The position numbers and the translations under genes were made by a program. Of a stretch of 5,935 nt of DNA, positions 4,974 through 5,935 are shown piece after piece. The notes beneath the pieces were generated by a model, which saw nothing but the letters and a program-made list of their open reading frames with translations, was not told where the DNA came from and made no database searches. How positions within the stretch are numbered: position 1 is the first letter of the stretch; each line of letters begins with the position of its first letter. The stretch spans positions 1-5,935 of the forward strand of contig JAFGGF010000376.1 of assembly GCA_016930735.1 (NCBI GenBank), in the 5' to 3' direction. Source of the DNA: Prolixibacteraceae bacterium. GTDB taxonomy: Bacteria; Bacteroidota; Bacteroidia; Bacteroidales; Prolixibacteraceae.

Positions 4974-5935
4974 ATGGATAACATCAGAGATTTTTACCTG
5001 CAAAAGGTTTCGGGGTATGAACTTATGCTGAAAAGCATTTCCCGGGAAATGACCGGATTATCCTTTGCACGGCTGGCAGCTTTTGTTTTGTTCATAACAA
5101 CGCCATTTATTTTTAAAGGCCTGTTGATAGCAGGGATTGGCCTGTCGCTGATATTTCTAATCGTTTTTCTGATTCTCGTAAAGAAGCACATTGAAAAGGG
5201 GCTTAAAAAAAAGTATTGTGAAAATCTTATAAAAATTAACAAGGAAGAACTTAATGCCATCGATCACGATTTTTCGGGTTTTTGCAGCGGTGAAGAATTT
5301 ATCGACCCTAACCATGTCAATTCGTTCGATCTCGACCTTTTTGGCAAAGGCTCATTGTTTCAGTATTTAAGCCGGACTGTTACCTTAAATGGAAGGGCAC
5401 AACTTGCTTGCTTGTTGAATGAACCTCTTGAGTGCCCTGAGAAAATTACAGCCAGGCAGGAACTGATTGGCGAACTGGCCACGATGGTTGAGTGGAGGCA
5501 ATCGTTCATGGCAAACGGTATGCTTTATTCCGAAGATTTTTCGGAAAGCAAATTATTCGAGAAATGGGGCGAAGAAGAATTTTCATTAAAAACGATAAAC
5601 ATTTTACCTTTACTGATGATACTTCTCCCTTTATTTTCAGTTGCCTCGGTAATATATTGGTTAATAACCGGAAATTTTACATATTTCATCCTTTCGGGAT
5701 TGTTGCAGTTTGGCTTGTGGATGGTAGAGAAGAAAAATACAGCCATCATTTATCATCAGTTTGGAAAACGTGTGAAGATATTGAAAAAATATGCCAGCTT
5801 ATTCCAGATGATTGAAACTGTGAAATGGAAATCAACAGAAGGGAAAGCCATTATCGATGAGCTTTACAGGTATGGTATTCCATCAGAAAATATCGGGAAA
5901 CTTAGCCGGATCGTTGCAGCTTTCGATCACCGCAA
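4974..5935 (+). CDS. Membrane-anchored MutS-like protein, N-terminal part (3' truncated)
   Basis: The frame is open from ATG 4974 to the window edge (320 codons, no stop). The ATG lies 1 nt after the PAP2 stop (TGA C ATG), which supports both the start and co-transcription. A helical hairpin of hydrophobic segments lies at about residues 34-47 and 49-69, followed by a basic stretch (KKHIEKGLKKK). Residues about 119-151 (SFDLDLFGKGSLFQYLSRT, then NGRAQLACLLNEP) match the start of the MutS core domain (domain III), where a first-strand DLDLFG and a G-x-x-x-L-x-x-x-L helix are typical. A second pair of membrane helices interrupts the core at about 209-232 and 234-251. The MutS ATPase with its Walker A motif should lie beyond the edge. 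Unlike true MutS there is no N-terminal mismatch-recognition domain, so classical mismatch repair is unlikely; the function is unknown. Confidence 0.85.
   Translation, partial: MDNIRDFYLQKVSGYELMLKSISREMTGLSFARLAAFVLFITTPFIFKGLLIAGIGLSLIFLIVFLILVKKHIEKGLKKKYCENLIKINKEELNAIDHDFSGFCSGEEFIDPNHVNSFDLDLFGKGSLFQYLSRTVTLNGRAQLACLLNEPLECPEKITARQELIGELATMVEWRQSFMANGMLYSEDFSESKLFEKWGEEEFSLKTINILPLLMILLPLFSVASVIYWLITGNFTYFILSGLLQFGLWMVEKKNTAIIYHQFGKRVKILKKYASLFQMIETVKWKSTEGKAIIDELYRYGIPSENIGKLSRIVAAFDHR

Noticed and set aside
5492..5815. A 107-codon plus-strand reading frame
   Set aside because: It lies wholly inside the MutS-like coding region in another frame and has no family features; the longer open frame from 4974 has clear MutS-core sequence.

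Overview
The window looks like chromosomal DNA from a member of the Bacteroidota, probably a Bacteroidales/Marinilabiliales-type marine or anaerobic lineage (inference; no rRNA or marker phylogeny is available here). The signs are a DoxX/MauE-plus-thioredoxin-like membrane protein of the kind found in Bacteroidota, an Obg GTPase without the C-terminal OCT domain, a TAnnTTTG-type -7 box before obgE, a lipoprotein with an acidic Bacteroidota-style export signal, almost no Shine-Dalgarno sequences, and period-7 tandem repeats between genes.

Layout. Positions 1-1050 hold the 3' part of a membrane protein gene (+) whose start lies left of the window. Positions 1051-1290 hold a ten-unit heptamer array running into copy A of a dispersed repeat. 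Positions 1291-2190 (-) encode an AT-rich, unrecognised lipoprotein. Positions 2191-2622 are non-coding and hold a decayed heptamer tract broken by a 12-bp palindrome, copy B of the same dispersed repeat, and a cluster of inverted repeats. Positions 2623-2988 (-) encode a small two-helix membrane protein of unknown function. Positions 2989-3296 are a divergent intergenic region with a second kind of heptamer array and a probable obgE promoter. Positions 3297-5935 (+) are a tight three-gene run: obgE, a PAP2-family phosphatase, and the 5' part of a membrane-anchored MutS-like protein that runs off the right edge. The gaps between these three genes are 2 nt and 1 nt.

How the parts fit. The obgE/PAP2/MutS-like run is very likely one transcript: a ribosome-associated GTPase, a membrane lipid-phosphate phosphatase and a membrane MutS homologue. 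The two lone minus-strand genes between the DoxX-like gene and obgE look like an accessory segment. The lipoprotein gene is much more AT-rich (about 27% GC in two sampled 60-nt stretches, against about 42-60% sampled in the DoxX-like gene and obgE). It is bracketed by two direct copies (79/85 identical) of a repeat that starts in a heptamer tract.

The least explained material is this composite repeat (period-7 array, conserved ~85-100 bp body, small conserved hairpin) and the way its two copies flank a compositionally foreign lipoprotein gene. I do not claim a new defence or mobile system; no transposase, integrase or CRISPR is visible.
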